Part shown: positions 54,041 through 62,488 of the stretch, piece after piece
How positions within the stretch are numbered: position 1 is the stretch's first letter
Layout of the letters: each line of letters starts with the position of its first letter
Assembly: GCA_038503065.1 (NCBI GenBank)
Contig: JBCAMK010000001.1
Span: forward strand, 372,001 to 436,000
Length of the DNA: 64,000 bases
Source of the DNA: Paragyromitra xinjiangensis
Taxonomy: Eukaryota > Ascomycota > Pezizomycetes > Pezizales > Discinaceae
Direction of reading: 5' to 3'
The notes under the pieces: generated by a model
The model's database searches: none
Seen by the model: only the letters and a program-made list of their open reading frames with translations
Told to the model about the DNA's origin: nothing
Program-made: the position numbers and the translations under genes

Positions 54041-54562
54041 CTTTAGAGCTTCTAGGTGGTGAGTGTTAGTGGTAGTGTGGTAATAAACAAAGCTGTGGTT
54101 TTTTTTCGTAGTCTCTGTAGAGTAGCTAGATGGTGGAAGTGTAGAATTGACGTGCAGGTTAGTGACGCACCCGCTTATCAATCGATCTTATCTCGCTTAG
54201 CTAGCAAAGCCAACACGAATGTAGCAGGCGAGTGATTATATATGACTGGTCCATTCACCCAATCTGAGAAACAAGATTGTCTTTGTCGAAAGATTCTGTG
54301 GATTTTTGAGATTAGCAAAATTACTGTATCTACTATACTATTCGATCAGAGCTACTAGTGGACGCTCAAAGAAATCATATTTATTCGTACGGAATTACTA
54401 CTGTGAAGGACATTTCATGTTGTAACTGTTTGCATCCATAAACTTCAAGAGCTAAAACATACAGAGCAAACTACCAACTTTTCGTTTCTGATCCCTTCAC
54501 CTTATCCCAAAGCCCAAGGAAACAATTCACAAACGCCCCCTCAGAACAAAATTCGAGCCATT
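54041..54562. other. Intergenic region
   Basis: About 520 bases: promoter of the nucleotidase and 3' region of the next gene. No feature seen. Confidence 0.6.
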
Positions 54563-56113
54563 TTACACGTCATTTCCCCACCCTCTCGCACCTTGAGAAT
54601 CCCAGGTCGCAGCCAATATCTCCCAAACAACCTCATCATCCTTTTCCCCATTATTCACAATCTCCCAAACCTGCCTCATAGCCGATCTAACATCTTTGTC
54701 ATCTCCCTCAAGCCCTAAGACCTTTAAATGCTCCCGGTAGGTATCGTCCGCGAAGAAGGTTCTATGAAGAGCCGCGATAGCGAACCGATCGGTCAAATTC
54801 GTAGGAAGAAAGCTGTAGTGTTCTGCAGCAGATTTGATCATAGCACGAAGAGGCGAGCGGAAAACCATATTCGATAAACGCGGAGGGGTGGATGTCTTGA
54901 GGACAGGCGTTTCAACGACAGGCGTCCTAGGGGTACGTGTTTTGAAAATTCGTTTCTTGAGAATTGGAGTTTCAGAGCTTGGAGTTTCTAAAGCTGGCGA
55001 TTCTGTCGGGGAATTAGCGGGCCTAGAATTCGAGGCGTTTTGACTACGAGTTTTGCGGGATGTGGGCGCCGCCACTAAATATTTGCGGTGTCTAGGGTCT
55101 TCGGGTTTAGACCTCCTGTGGGAGCGCTTTTCGGTGGCTGTTTCTTCGCTTAGAGACCTTTTTCGTGACTCAATCGGATATTTATCGGATAGGTCGGGGG
55201 TAGTGTTGACCATATCTTCCCCTGCAGTTTCCTCCTTGGAGGTAGATTTACCTTCCAAGTGGTTCATGTTGGGTGGAGCAATCTCGACGGCGTCTCCTTT
55301 GGTAATTTCCTTCACTGGGGTGGTCGATTTTCGTGTCTTCTTACCAGAACTATTCTTGGATAGAAGAGCTTTGGTGGTAGCTTCCTCTGCGAGTGCAGTT
55401 GTCTTTTTTCGGTGGCTTCGTTTTTGCGGAGCAAGCCTGACGACACCTTCTCCTATGGACTCTCTAGCAGGCGTATCTTGATCTTCCGCCTTAAGAGGTG
55501 ATTTGCCACGGGTTATCTCGGAGAAGATAAGCTCAGCGCTATCTCTCACCCTGTCTCCCTTCGTATGAGAAACTTCCTCTCCTATCTCCTCGGGTCCTGG
55601 AGGACTGCTTTTAAGAACAATAGCTTCCGAAATATCCTCCACCGCTACAGGAGTAGCTGCATTTTCCGCAAATTTAATGTTGATTATACGAGCTTTAGGC
55701 GTAGGTGTAGCCGTAAAGCTTGTCTCCATTTCCATGGTATCTCCAGTAGAAGCTACAGTAGGCGTATTCTGTGTGGTCATCGGGAATCCGTTCTCTGAGC
55801 CTGTAGATGGCGTACTTGAAGGTTTCTTGGTATTAGCCTCAGGCTGGAATCGATTGGGGACGATAGAGACACGAGTGCTTTTCCTTCTGGTAGCTCCCTC
55901 AGCGGATTTAGCTTTGCGTTTGGTATTTTTTGTAGTCTGGGTTGGTAAAACTAGTTGTTCTTTCGAGAGTTCTCCTAGAGGGCTGGGTTCGGTTTTATTG
56001 ACAGCTGGTGGGGTAGTGAGTTGTAGGGAGGGTTGGGGAGGAGTGACTGTTCGTGGGTCGGAGGAAATAAATCCCCCATGTTCGAGATTGGAGAAAGGAC
56101 TGGACGGTATCAT
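54563..56113 (-). CDS. Basic Ser/Thr-rich protein of unknown function
   Basis: Not recognised. A single uninterrupted exon of 516 codons from ATG at 56113. The first 400 residues are low-complexity, rich in Lys, Arg, Ser, Thr and Glu, with many Ser-Pro and Thr-Pro sites (for example TPRTPVVETPVLKTSTPP) and basic clusters (TKNTKRKAKS, SHRRSKPEDPRHRKY). This suggests a nuclear, CDK- or MAPK-phosphorylated, mostly disordered protein. The last 110 residues look folded and helical (MIKSAAEHYSFLP, DRFAIAALHRTFFADDTY, AMRQVWEIVNNG, VVWEILAATWD). The long frame with sensible composition makes it a real gene. An opposite-strand frame at 55677-56543 is most likely its shadow. Confidence 0.75.
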   Translation of the reverse strand: MIPSSPFSNLEHGGFISSDPRTVTPPQPSLQLTTPPAVNKTEPSPLGELSKEQLVLPTQTTKNTKRKAKSAEGATRRKSTRVSIVPNRFQPEANTKKPSSTPSTGSENGFPMTTQNTPTVASTGDTMEMETSFTATPTPKARIINIKFAENAATPVAVEDISEAIVLKSSPPGPEEIGEEVSHTKGDRVRDSAELIFSEITRGKSPLKAEDQDTPARESIGEGVVRLAPQKRSHRKKTTALAEEATTKALLSKNSSGKKTRKSTTPVKEITKGDAVEIAPPNMNHLEGKSTSKEETAGEDMVNTTPDLSDKYPIESRKRSLSEETATEKRSHRRSKPEDPRHRKYLVAAPTSRKTRSQNASNSRPANSPTESPALETPSSETPILKKRIFKTRTPRTPVVETPVLKTSTPPRLSNMVFRSPLRAMIKSAAEHYSFLPTNLTDRFAIAALHRTFFADDTYREHLKVLGLEGDDKDVRSAMRQVWEIVNNGEKDDEVVWEILAATWDSQGARGWGNDV

Positions 56114-56687
56114 TATCGTCGGCGAGATGGATATGACGCCTAATCTTCGGTGGGAAGCTTTGTTGTTTACGGTCGAGTTTGCAACTGGAAGTGGTTACGT
56201 TGGAGGTTGCTGTTGTTGCAAGGAGGAAGAGAGGTTGGATTCTGGTTTATATAATGGTTGTCACGCCATTCAATGGGATTTGTCCGAGGGTTTAAAGGCC
56301 ATTCTATGGTGTTTCTTCTTCACGTCTTTATTCGTGTTGGTGGGTTTTCATTCTATTTATCTCAACGTCGCTTTTGCTAGAGATTGTTTCTTTTATTGTC
56401 GGAACTCCACCACCATCACCTCCCTCTCTAATCCTCGTGTCATAAAATATGCTGTTAAAAGCTCCGACATATATATAGTTATGATTCTAGTCTTACTGTG
56501 CGAGAAATTATTGTCCTTCGAAATTAGTAAAATAATGGCTTAATGAACAAAAAATCTCATCGTTCCAGTGCGTTCCTAATCCCACTTCGTGAGAATGAGC
56601 CTGGCTGGCATCTCATCACACGGATCGTGGGTATTGGTCTATACCACAAATACGTGCTGTTTAGCACAATGGCCTATAACCAACATA

Positions 56688-56853
56688 CCGTATTGATTCG
56701 AGAGAGTAGACTTGACGCTAAGACGTTGGAATTGCCTATAGAGGTAAGGCTCTAACAGGTTTCTGCTCATCTTTGACCCCCTTAGCTGGCACCTTACCTG
56801 TTGAGGCAATTCCAACGTCTTAGCGTCAGGTCCACTCTCTCGAGTCAATACGG
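56688..56853. mobile_element. MITE-like foldback element with CCGTAT ends and TA duplication
   Basis: 166 bp. The left arm starts CCGTATTGATTCGAGAGAGT and runs through GACGCTAAGACGTTGGAATT. The right arm is its reverse complement over about 60 bases, with a few mismatches. TA flanks both ends (56686-56687 and 56854-56855). The terminal CCGTAT is shared with the element at 6898-7108, suggesting the same transposase family. Confidence 0.78.
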
Positions 56854-57427
56854 TAGGCGGCTGTCTCGAGGATCGTTTCAACATAAGTGAGTAAGTATTA
56901 CAACCTTCCCCATATCCCTCAATAAAGCCACACATTTCTTCTAGTCCTTTTACTTAGGGTAGGCCGAGGGTGGTTCGCAACGTAATGGTTGGGACAACCC
57001 CCCCTCCCCTCCCAAGCCACCGCAGCTTAAAGTCATCTCAACGAACCCTCCTGAAACCCGCAATGGAATTACAGCTTGTTGTACTGCCCCTCCAACACTT
57101 GAGACAAATATCATATATTCTCTCAGTTATCTCAAGTCTTGCACCAGGTTTAGGATTAGCAACAAATAAATGCTTCGTTGGGTGTACCATGAGTACCTTT
57201 AATTTCTCTCTCGCGAAGAATAGCTCACAATTGATATTTTTGGCCGTTATTAGAGTGACCATCAAACTCATCCACTGACTATGTCAGCGACAGGGACCTC
57301 TTCGTAGAGATTGGGGAACCATAGGGTAAACTCTGCCGCTGCTGCTGCAATGTATTATTGGCAAGTTTGTCTCTATCGTTATAATCATAGATCGCTTTAA
57401 GAATCACTGCGATGTAAGGGGGTTTAT

Positions 57428-57616
57428 GTGAGGAAAACCGAAGTGCCGTTTAAATATGATGTGAATGAAATCCCTAAGTTAACAGCTAGTGAAAAGAAAA
57501 TCCAACAGGATGAGGATCTACTAACACGTTTTTATGAGCAATTCCTAGACCATAATGCCACTGAAGCACACCGGTATTGGATAACTCATCAAAATTATGG
57601 AATTTTACTCCAATAG
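57428..57616 (+). other. Isolated protein-like open frame, possible exon or gene remnant
   Basis: Sixty-two codons of compositionally sensible, charged protein (PKLTASEKKIQQDEDLLTRF and ATEAHRYWITHQNYG). No initiator ATG context or partner exon could be found; the first codon read as a start is GTG. Not recognised. It may be an exon of an unassembled gene or a remnant. Confidence 0.3.
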
Positions 57617-58419
57617 AGACATTCCCAGTAATGTTGGAACTTGGGATAGGACCGCTGGATTAAAGATTGGAATGGTTTCGTTAGATGGGAGGTGGATTGG
57701 GTAGGGCTAGGCTTGAGAATCCAAGAAAAGGGTGATGGGAAAGCCCTGGACGGCGTGGTATACATTTATTGCTAGCACGGAAGATATGGTCACGAGCGAG
57801 TTATTCTTGGTGATGCGTGGGTTGTTTTTGAAGCTGTGAAATTTATCATCTGTCTCGTGCCCAGACTTGTTCTTGGCGCCAAGGTTCGTACTTCACGGGT
57901 CTATTTGGTCATAATTGTGAGTAAAATACAATAATTATGAAAAAATAGGCTGGGACCGAGACAGATCTATCATATCATTTAAAACTACCACTCCAACGCC
58001 AGGAGACTGATGAAACCAAGTGGTAGAGAAACTTCTAGAGCCACAACACGGTATCACGCTTGACTATTTCTATCTTATAAAAATGACCTTTCTAGATCTA
58101 CGAGAACCTAAATAGAGGTGAATATTACCCTTCCGAGTGAGAGGTCATGACTAGGGTCCATTACTGGATGGAACAGTAAAATTTTTGTTTCCCATCTGGA
58201 GAGATGCCCAAACTACACGTAGCCCCGCGGTAGATTTATATAAAGTGGGTTCGAATGAGCACGTTGTCTATTGCTGTTGGTGTTGGTGGATCCCTTATCA
58301 ATCAGTCCGCGTCTTGGCATACAACCCAATGTTATCTGATGGTGGATGAATGGTTCGCTCACTCTTCACTCCCGGCACATCTTCCCTCAGTCAAACAGAA
58401 CGGTAGTTGGATAAACACC

Positions 58420-58475
58420 ACCTTTCCTCCCTCCCTTCCTCCCTCCCTCCCTTGCTTGCTTGTTTGCTTCTCTGC
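58420..58475. repeat. CCTC / CTTG simple repeat upstream of the Pro-rich gene
   Basis: About 50 bases of CCTT/CCTC units followed by CTTG units, ending about 75 bases before the predicted start. Pyrimidine-rich tracts of this kind are common in fungal promoters and leaders. Confidence 0.65.
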
Positions 58476-58547
58476 TTAAGCTTACAGCTATTCAAACAAA
58501 TTTCTCCAGCAGCAGCAGTACGCGGCAGTAGCGTGTTTTGTCAACAC

Positions 58548-60890
58548 ATGGCGACAGACGTGCAGATGCCCTCTTTACCTTCACCGGTTCATACAAACGG
58601 CTCCGTGGACACCGGGCACGAGATCAACGAGTACAAAAAGATCATCAAGCTCCGCAATGACATCTACGCTGGGAACCACCCCCATTTCAAGCCCGCTTCG
58701 CAACCTGGGTCAGTTTCGCGGCCTACTCCCCAAACTGCTAACCCACCCTCTGGACCTTCAGCCGACAAGAACCGTCCTATCCCTCCACCACTGGCACCTC
58801 CTGGTGCGCTACGGGGACAGCAGAATAGACCTGCACATCCTCCGGATTCAACGCCTCAGATGTCGGAGAGTGAAATCAACGATATTCTACTGGCGAAGTC
58901 GGAGGTCTTGGTTAATGCGGAAATAAAGCTGAAGCGACAGCGGATAGAGAAGGAATTGAAGCGACAGGCGACGAGGGTGGAGGAGGGAGATTTGGGCTTG
59001 GAGGAGATAATAGAGAAAGCTGGGCTTTCCGCGAAGATTCGTCTGGAAGAGCCAGTTCAAGAAGATACAGATATGCAAACAGGGGAGCCTGCACCAAGGA
59101 GACAGGCAGTTCAAGAGGAGGAAAGAGTACCAGATACACGCTTAATGGAGGCATCTCGGGGTAAACCTCCCCCTACAGGGCCGGCTGCTATGTCGGCCCC
59201 ACGGGATCAGGAGGTACCTTCGAGGGACACAGATTTGGAGATGAGAACTTATAATAATGCGCGTGACACGGTGGTAGAACGCGTCTACTCGCCGCCAGCA
59301 CGGCCCCGGTATTCTGCTACAAGTCAACTACGGTCGCCGGCAGCTCCCCAGCCAGTTCGTCCGGCGAATATGGCACGCGTAGAGTCACAAGATCCAAGAA
59401 TAGTTGAGGCTGATGAGGAAGTATCTTATGGGCGCTACCCAGAGAGTGCTGGAAGGGTTCCATATAGAAGTCGAGCTTCACCAGTCCCGTATATCAAACC
59501 TGAACCCGCGTCACCTGTTTATCGTGAACCAGCGCCACGAGTACACACTCCCGAAAGGGGAGGAGGTGGAGGGGGAGGACGACCACCAAGTCGAGTCAAT
59601 CCATATGATAGCGGTGGTCGTGCGCGCTACGATTATCCTCATGCCCCTCCAGCAGGATACTATCCTCCTCCAGCTCTTCCGCCTCCTGTTCAAACCCACC
59701 GCCCATACGATCCCTATGCACAAAGAGAAACAGATCCCTACGCATATTCCCACCCCCCTCACCCCTCTCACCCTCCATCACATCCTCCCGCTCCCCCGCC
59801 GGTTGATTATACACATAGATCTTACACACCCGCCTACGTGCCCCCAGTCGCATCGGCATATCCCCCCCGCACTGTGTATGATGACTATGATCGTAGGTAT
59901 CCACCCCCGCCTCCCATGCCAGTCCGACAGCCCTCGCGAGTCGGGCGCCGATCAGCTTCACCACCAGGCCCATACCGACACGCACGTCATTCCAGTCGCT
60001 CCGTTTCACCCATTGAACGAGGCAGAAGAGCGTCGCCTCGACAACCCCACACAGAATACCGGCCTATACAAAGCAGAATTCATAGTCCACCACACTTTGA
60101 CCACTTCGGGCGACCGATGCCCCCACCGCCTCCTCCTCCCGCTATCGCTCCACGAGGCAATGATGTGTACCCCAGCGAATACAGTCACTCGGGCCATACA
60201 TTTGCGCCCCCTCCACCCCCTCCTCTGCAACGTGAAAGGTCGGCTTACGGCGACGAAAGGGTGGTGTACTACCCACCCCAGCCACTACCTCGCTACGACG
60301 AGCCTCCACCGCCAAGAGCAGAAAGCTCTATTACAGCCCGGGAAGCGGATATCCGGAGCTATAGAGATAGAGAGTATTCATATTCAGCATCAGCGACAAG
60401 AGCCTCTTTGCCACCCCCGCCATTGCCGGGAAGCGGGTATCCCCCTCCACTACACTCCTTTAACGACTACACACGGGCCCCCTCTAGAGCTACCTCTAGG
60501 GTCCCAATGGGACCCCCGCCGAGTGAAATGGTCGATTACTCGCGAATGAATGATAGAGACTACTATGATAGACATCCGCCGGGGAGACCTGACGAGAGGG
60601 ATAGGGAAAGGGACTATGCGGGGCGTGCTAGTGTTAGGCCGGAGGAAAGAGGAGGATATCTTCCCGTGAGACATGCGAGTGTAAGGCCAGACGCAGCGAG
60701 GGGCTACGCAGATAGAGAGTATCAGGACGGAAGGAGAAGGGATGAAAGTAGGGAACGGTATATGGAGCCACCGCCTCCGCCTCCGTTGATGGGGGTTTTT
60801 GGAAGGGATGAAAGATCTATGCAGCCGCCGAGATTACCGACGGGTTATGCAGGGAGTGAGTATGGTGAGAGGTATGGTGGGAAGTATTAA
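58548..60890 (+). CDS. Pro/Tyr/Arg-rich disordered protein, unknown function
   Basis: Not recognised. A single long exon; the ATG at 58548 opens MATDVQMPSLPSP, giving 780 residues. The frame is open further upstream (to 58407), but that part encodes the simple repeat and is unlikely to be translated. Residues 25-50 hold a short charged helix (INEYKKIIKLRNDIYAGNHP). Residues 110-165 hold a predicted coiled coil (SEINDILLAKSEVLVNAEIK, then KLKRQRIEKELKRQ). The rest is proline- and tyrosine-rich with PPPP runs, a Gly run (about 350) and RS/RE-rich stretches (RRSASPPGPYRHARHSSRSV, RPDERDRERDYAGR), as in nuclear RNA- or chromatin-associated proteins. Function is open. Confidence 0.75.
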   Translation: MATDVQMPSLPSPVHTNGSVDTGHEINEYKKIIKLRNDIYAGNHPHFKPASQPGSVSRPTPQTANPPSGPSADKNRPIPPPLAPPGALRGQQNRPAHPPDSTPQMSESEINDILLAKSEVLVNAEIKLKRQRIEKELKRQATRVEEGDLGLEEIIEKAGLSAKIRLEEPVQEDTDMQTGEPAPRRQAVQEEERVPDTRLMEASRGKPPPTGPAAMSAPRDQEVPSRDTDLEMRTYNNARDTVVERVYSPPARPRYSATSQLRSPAAPQPVRPANMARVESQDPRIVEADEEVSYGRYPESAGRVPYRSRASPVPYIKPEPASPVYREPAPRVHTPERGGGGGGGRPPSRVNPYDSGGRARYDYPHAPPAGYYPPPALPPPVQTHRPYDPYAQRETDPYAYSHPPHPSHPPSHPPAPPPVDYTHRSYTPAYVPPVASAYPPRTVYDDYDRRYPPPPPMPVRQPSRVGRRSASPPGPYRHARHSSRSVSPIERGRRASPRQPHTEYRPIQSRIHSPPHFDHFGRPMPPPPPPPAIAPRGNDVYPSEYSHSGHTFAPPPPPPLQRERSAYGDERVVYYPPQPLPRYDEPPPPRAESSITAREADIRSYRDREYSYSASATRASLPPPPLPGSGYPPPLHSFNDYTRAPSRATSRVPMGPPPSEMVDYSRMNDRDYYDRHPPGRPDERDRERDYAGRASVRPEERGGYLPVRHASVRPDAARGYADREYQDGRRRDESRERYMEPPPPPPLMGVFGRDERSMQPPRLPTGYAGSEYGERYGGKY

Positions 60891-62029
60891 GTATGGGGGT
60901 GTTTTTTTGTTTATTCTTTTTCGTTTATTTTGTTTATTGGAGATGGGAGTTTGTATGAGTAGAGATTGGGTTGGTAAAAGAGTTTGTGGGAAAAGATGTA
61001 ATTGGCATCGGGCTCATGCATCGATTTGTTATTTCAGGCAACAGTGGGAATTGGCGACCAACTAGAGTTAGCATTTACACTGAGGACGGTTCAAGCAACC
61101 GACTGGTTGTGTGAACAACCCAACTAAACAATTTCAAAGGAGCCTCAGGAGAATATCAATTTCAACTGAATTTGTTTCCTGACCACACTGCGAAAAAAAA
61201 AAAGATTCCGATAAAAGCTGCCGTGGTGTGCGAGTCATGTTGAAGAAACATAATATCATTATTGAGGATCACGCTGTTTGGAGGAGGGTTCTTTTCTCCG
61301 TATTTGAGTGAAGGATCGACATGCTGTTGTCGGAGTTAGAAGTCCTTACTCTCTGATTGGTTGAATTTGTAGCAGGGTTTCAACTGGTTGGAATTGACCA
61401 GGATGTTAATATTCTTCTGCGTTGAACTTTCAACGTTTCAAGCGTTAACCTTACAGGAGCTTCTAGGTGCAGGAGAATTATGTAGAACCCGCCTTTGCCG
61501 TGGGGTAGCTGTTCTGACTACGCTTTGGAACTCCGTCTAATGTTTTGACTCGCTCTGCTTCTGCATAAGAGAAGTCGGCTGCGGAGAGGCACTTTCTCTA
61601 TTTCCTCAGTGCATTTCCTCAACAGCGAAACATGCAGCCCGATCTTTACTGTGGTGCTCATTCGGTTTAGTTATATACTACTCTTACCGCCCAACCCGCA
61701 ACTACCTACTTCTAGAGCGAACGGCGCAATACTTTTCTATCAGCGGGAGGCTTCGGTTGCTTCAGGCCACGAGAGAAGATATTCTGTTGTAACGACTAAA
61801 GAGCCGGCTTGAAGCGGAAGGAATGTGGTCACTCGCCCCGGATTAACCGGTCTGCGCAATTCTAACGCCCTACGGCCAACTCGGAGTCGAAAAAAAGTTT
61901 TTTGGCCAGCAGAACATATTCGGTGCAGCAGGTAAGTAATCCTTTAACCTCCCTGATGAAACTCATCACGAGTAGGTGGTACGTAACCCTATTAGTCCGT
62001 GTCGTAGAGCTCAAACAATTCTAACCAAG
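60891..62029. other. Intergenic region
   Basis: 3' region of the Pro-rich gene, an A-run at about 61192-61204, and a region open in one frame at 61813-61931. That open stretch ends at a strong donor (GCAG then GTAAGT) and may be an upstream exon of the frame starting at 62030. No start codon was identified for it. Confidence 0.45.
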
Positions 62030-62488
62030 GTCATTGCATAACGTGGTAGCTATTATTCTCGAAACATCTATCAAAGCGTCCGAGAACTCCCACCTAGCGG
62101 CGAACGCAGATATCGTCAGGAATAAACTGAGAACCTGGCAGTGGACATTGCAGGCGATACTCAGGCTATTCAAGTATGCCGTAAAAAAATCGTCCGAAGG
62201 ACGCGATGGCGCTATTCGTGATGAATAGTTACTGATAGAGTATGTATAGTTAGTTAGTTAATTTCTTTTTTTATCCAACTAGATAAGGTTGCACTGCTTG
62301 AGCTCGATCATCACGAATTCCGCGCGAAACGCTCATCGCTCACAGGTAGAGACTTTCTCCGAGGCGGTGACAACGAGACTGACAATTCGGCGGCGGACCT
62401 AGACCTAGACCTAAGGAGACCTGCGAAACAGCAGCGACGCACGCAGACGCGCGCACTGACCAAGATGGTGCTGCCCTGTGTAGACTAA
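62030..62488 (+). CDS. Unrecognised spliced reading frame, 5' end not found
   Basis: Two exons join in frame: 62030-62217 and 62283-62488. The donor is GTGATG; the acceptor follows a T-rich tract (TTATCCAACTAG). The first exon reads like a helical protein (NVVAIILETSIKASENSHLA, RTWQWTLQAILRLFKYAVKK). The second is charged and basic at its end (LLELDHHEFRAKRSSLTG, RRPAKQQRRTQTRALTK). There are 131 codons before the stop at 62486. A possible further exon, ending at 61931 with a GTAAGT donor, joins in phase. No ATG was found in the first exon, so the 5' part is missing from this model. It could be a lineage-specific gene or a remnant. Confidence 0.4.

Larger units (their letters stand above)
56114..58547. 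other. Intergenic region with a foldback element and isolated open frames
   Basis: About 2.4 kb. It holds the element 56688-56853, an open frame at 57428-57616 with protein-like content, a minus-strand frame at 57038-57271, and a weak inverted repeat (CTGTCTCG-GCCCAG near 57857 facing CTGGGACCGAGACAG near 57952). A CCTC/CTTG simple repeat lies just before the next gene. No complete gene could be assembled. Confidence 0.5.

Noticed and set aside
55677..56543. 289-codon open frame on + opposite the Ser/Thr-rich gene
   Set aside because: It lies antisense to a frame with more convincing composition and has no recognisable content; long antisense frames are common opposite biased sequence.
57850..57990. 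Weak inverted repeat CTGTCTCG-GCCCAG around 57857 and 57952
   Set aside because: Arms match over only about 15 bases with a mismatch, and no target duplication could be defined.
59404..60549. 381-codon + frame inside the Pro-rich gene
   Set aside because: Alternative frame of a strongly biased coding region; its His/Pro/Leu-rich content is what a shifted reading of Pro/Tyr codons gives.
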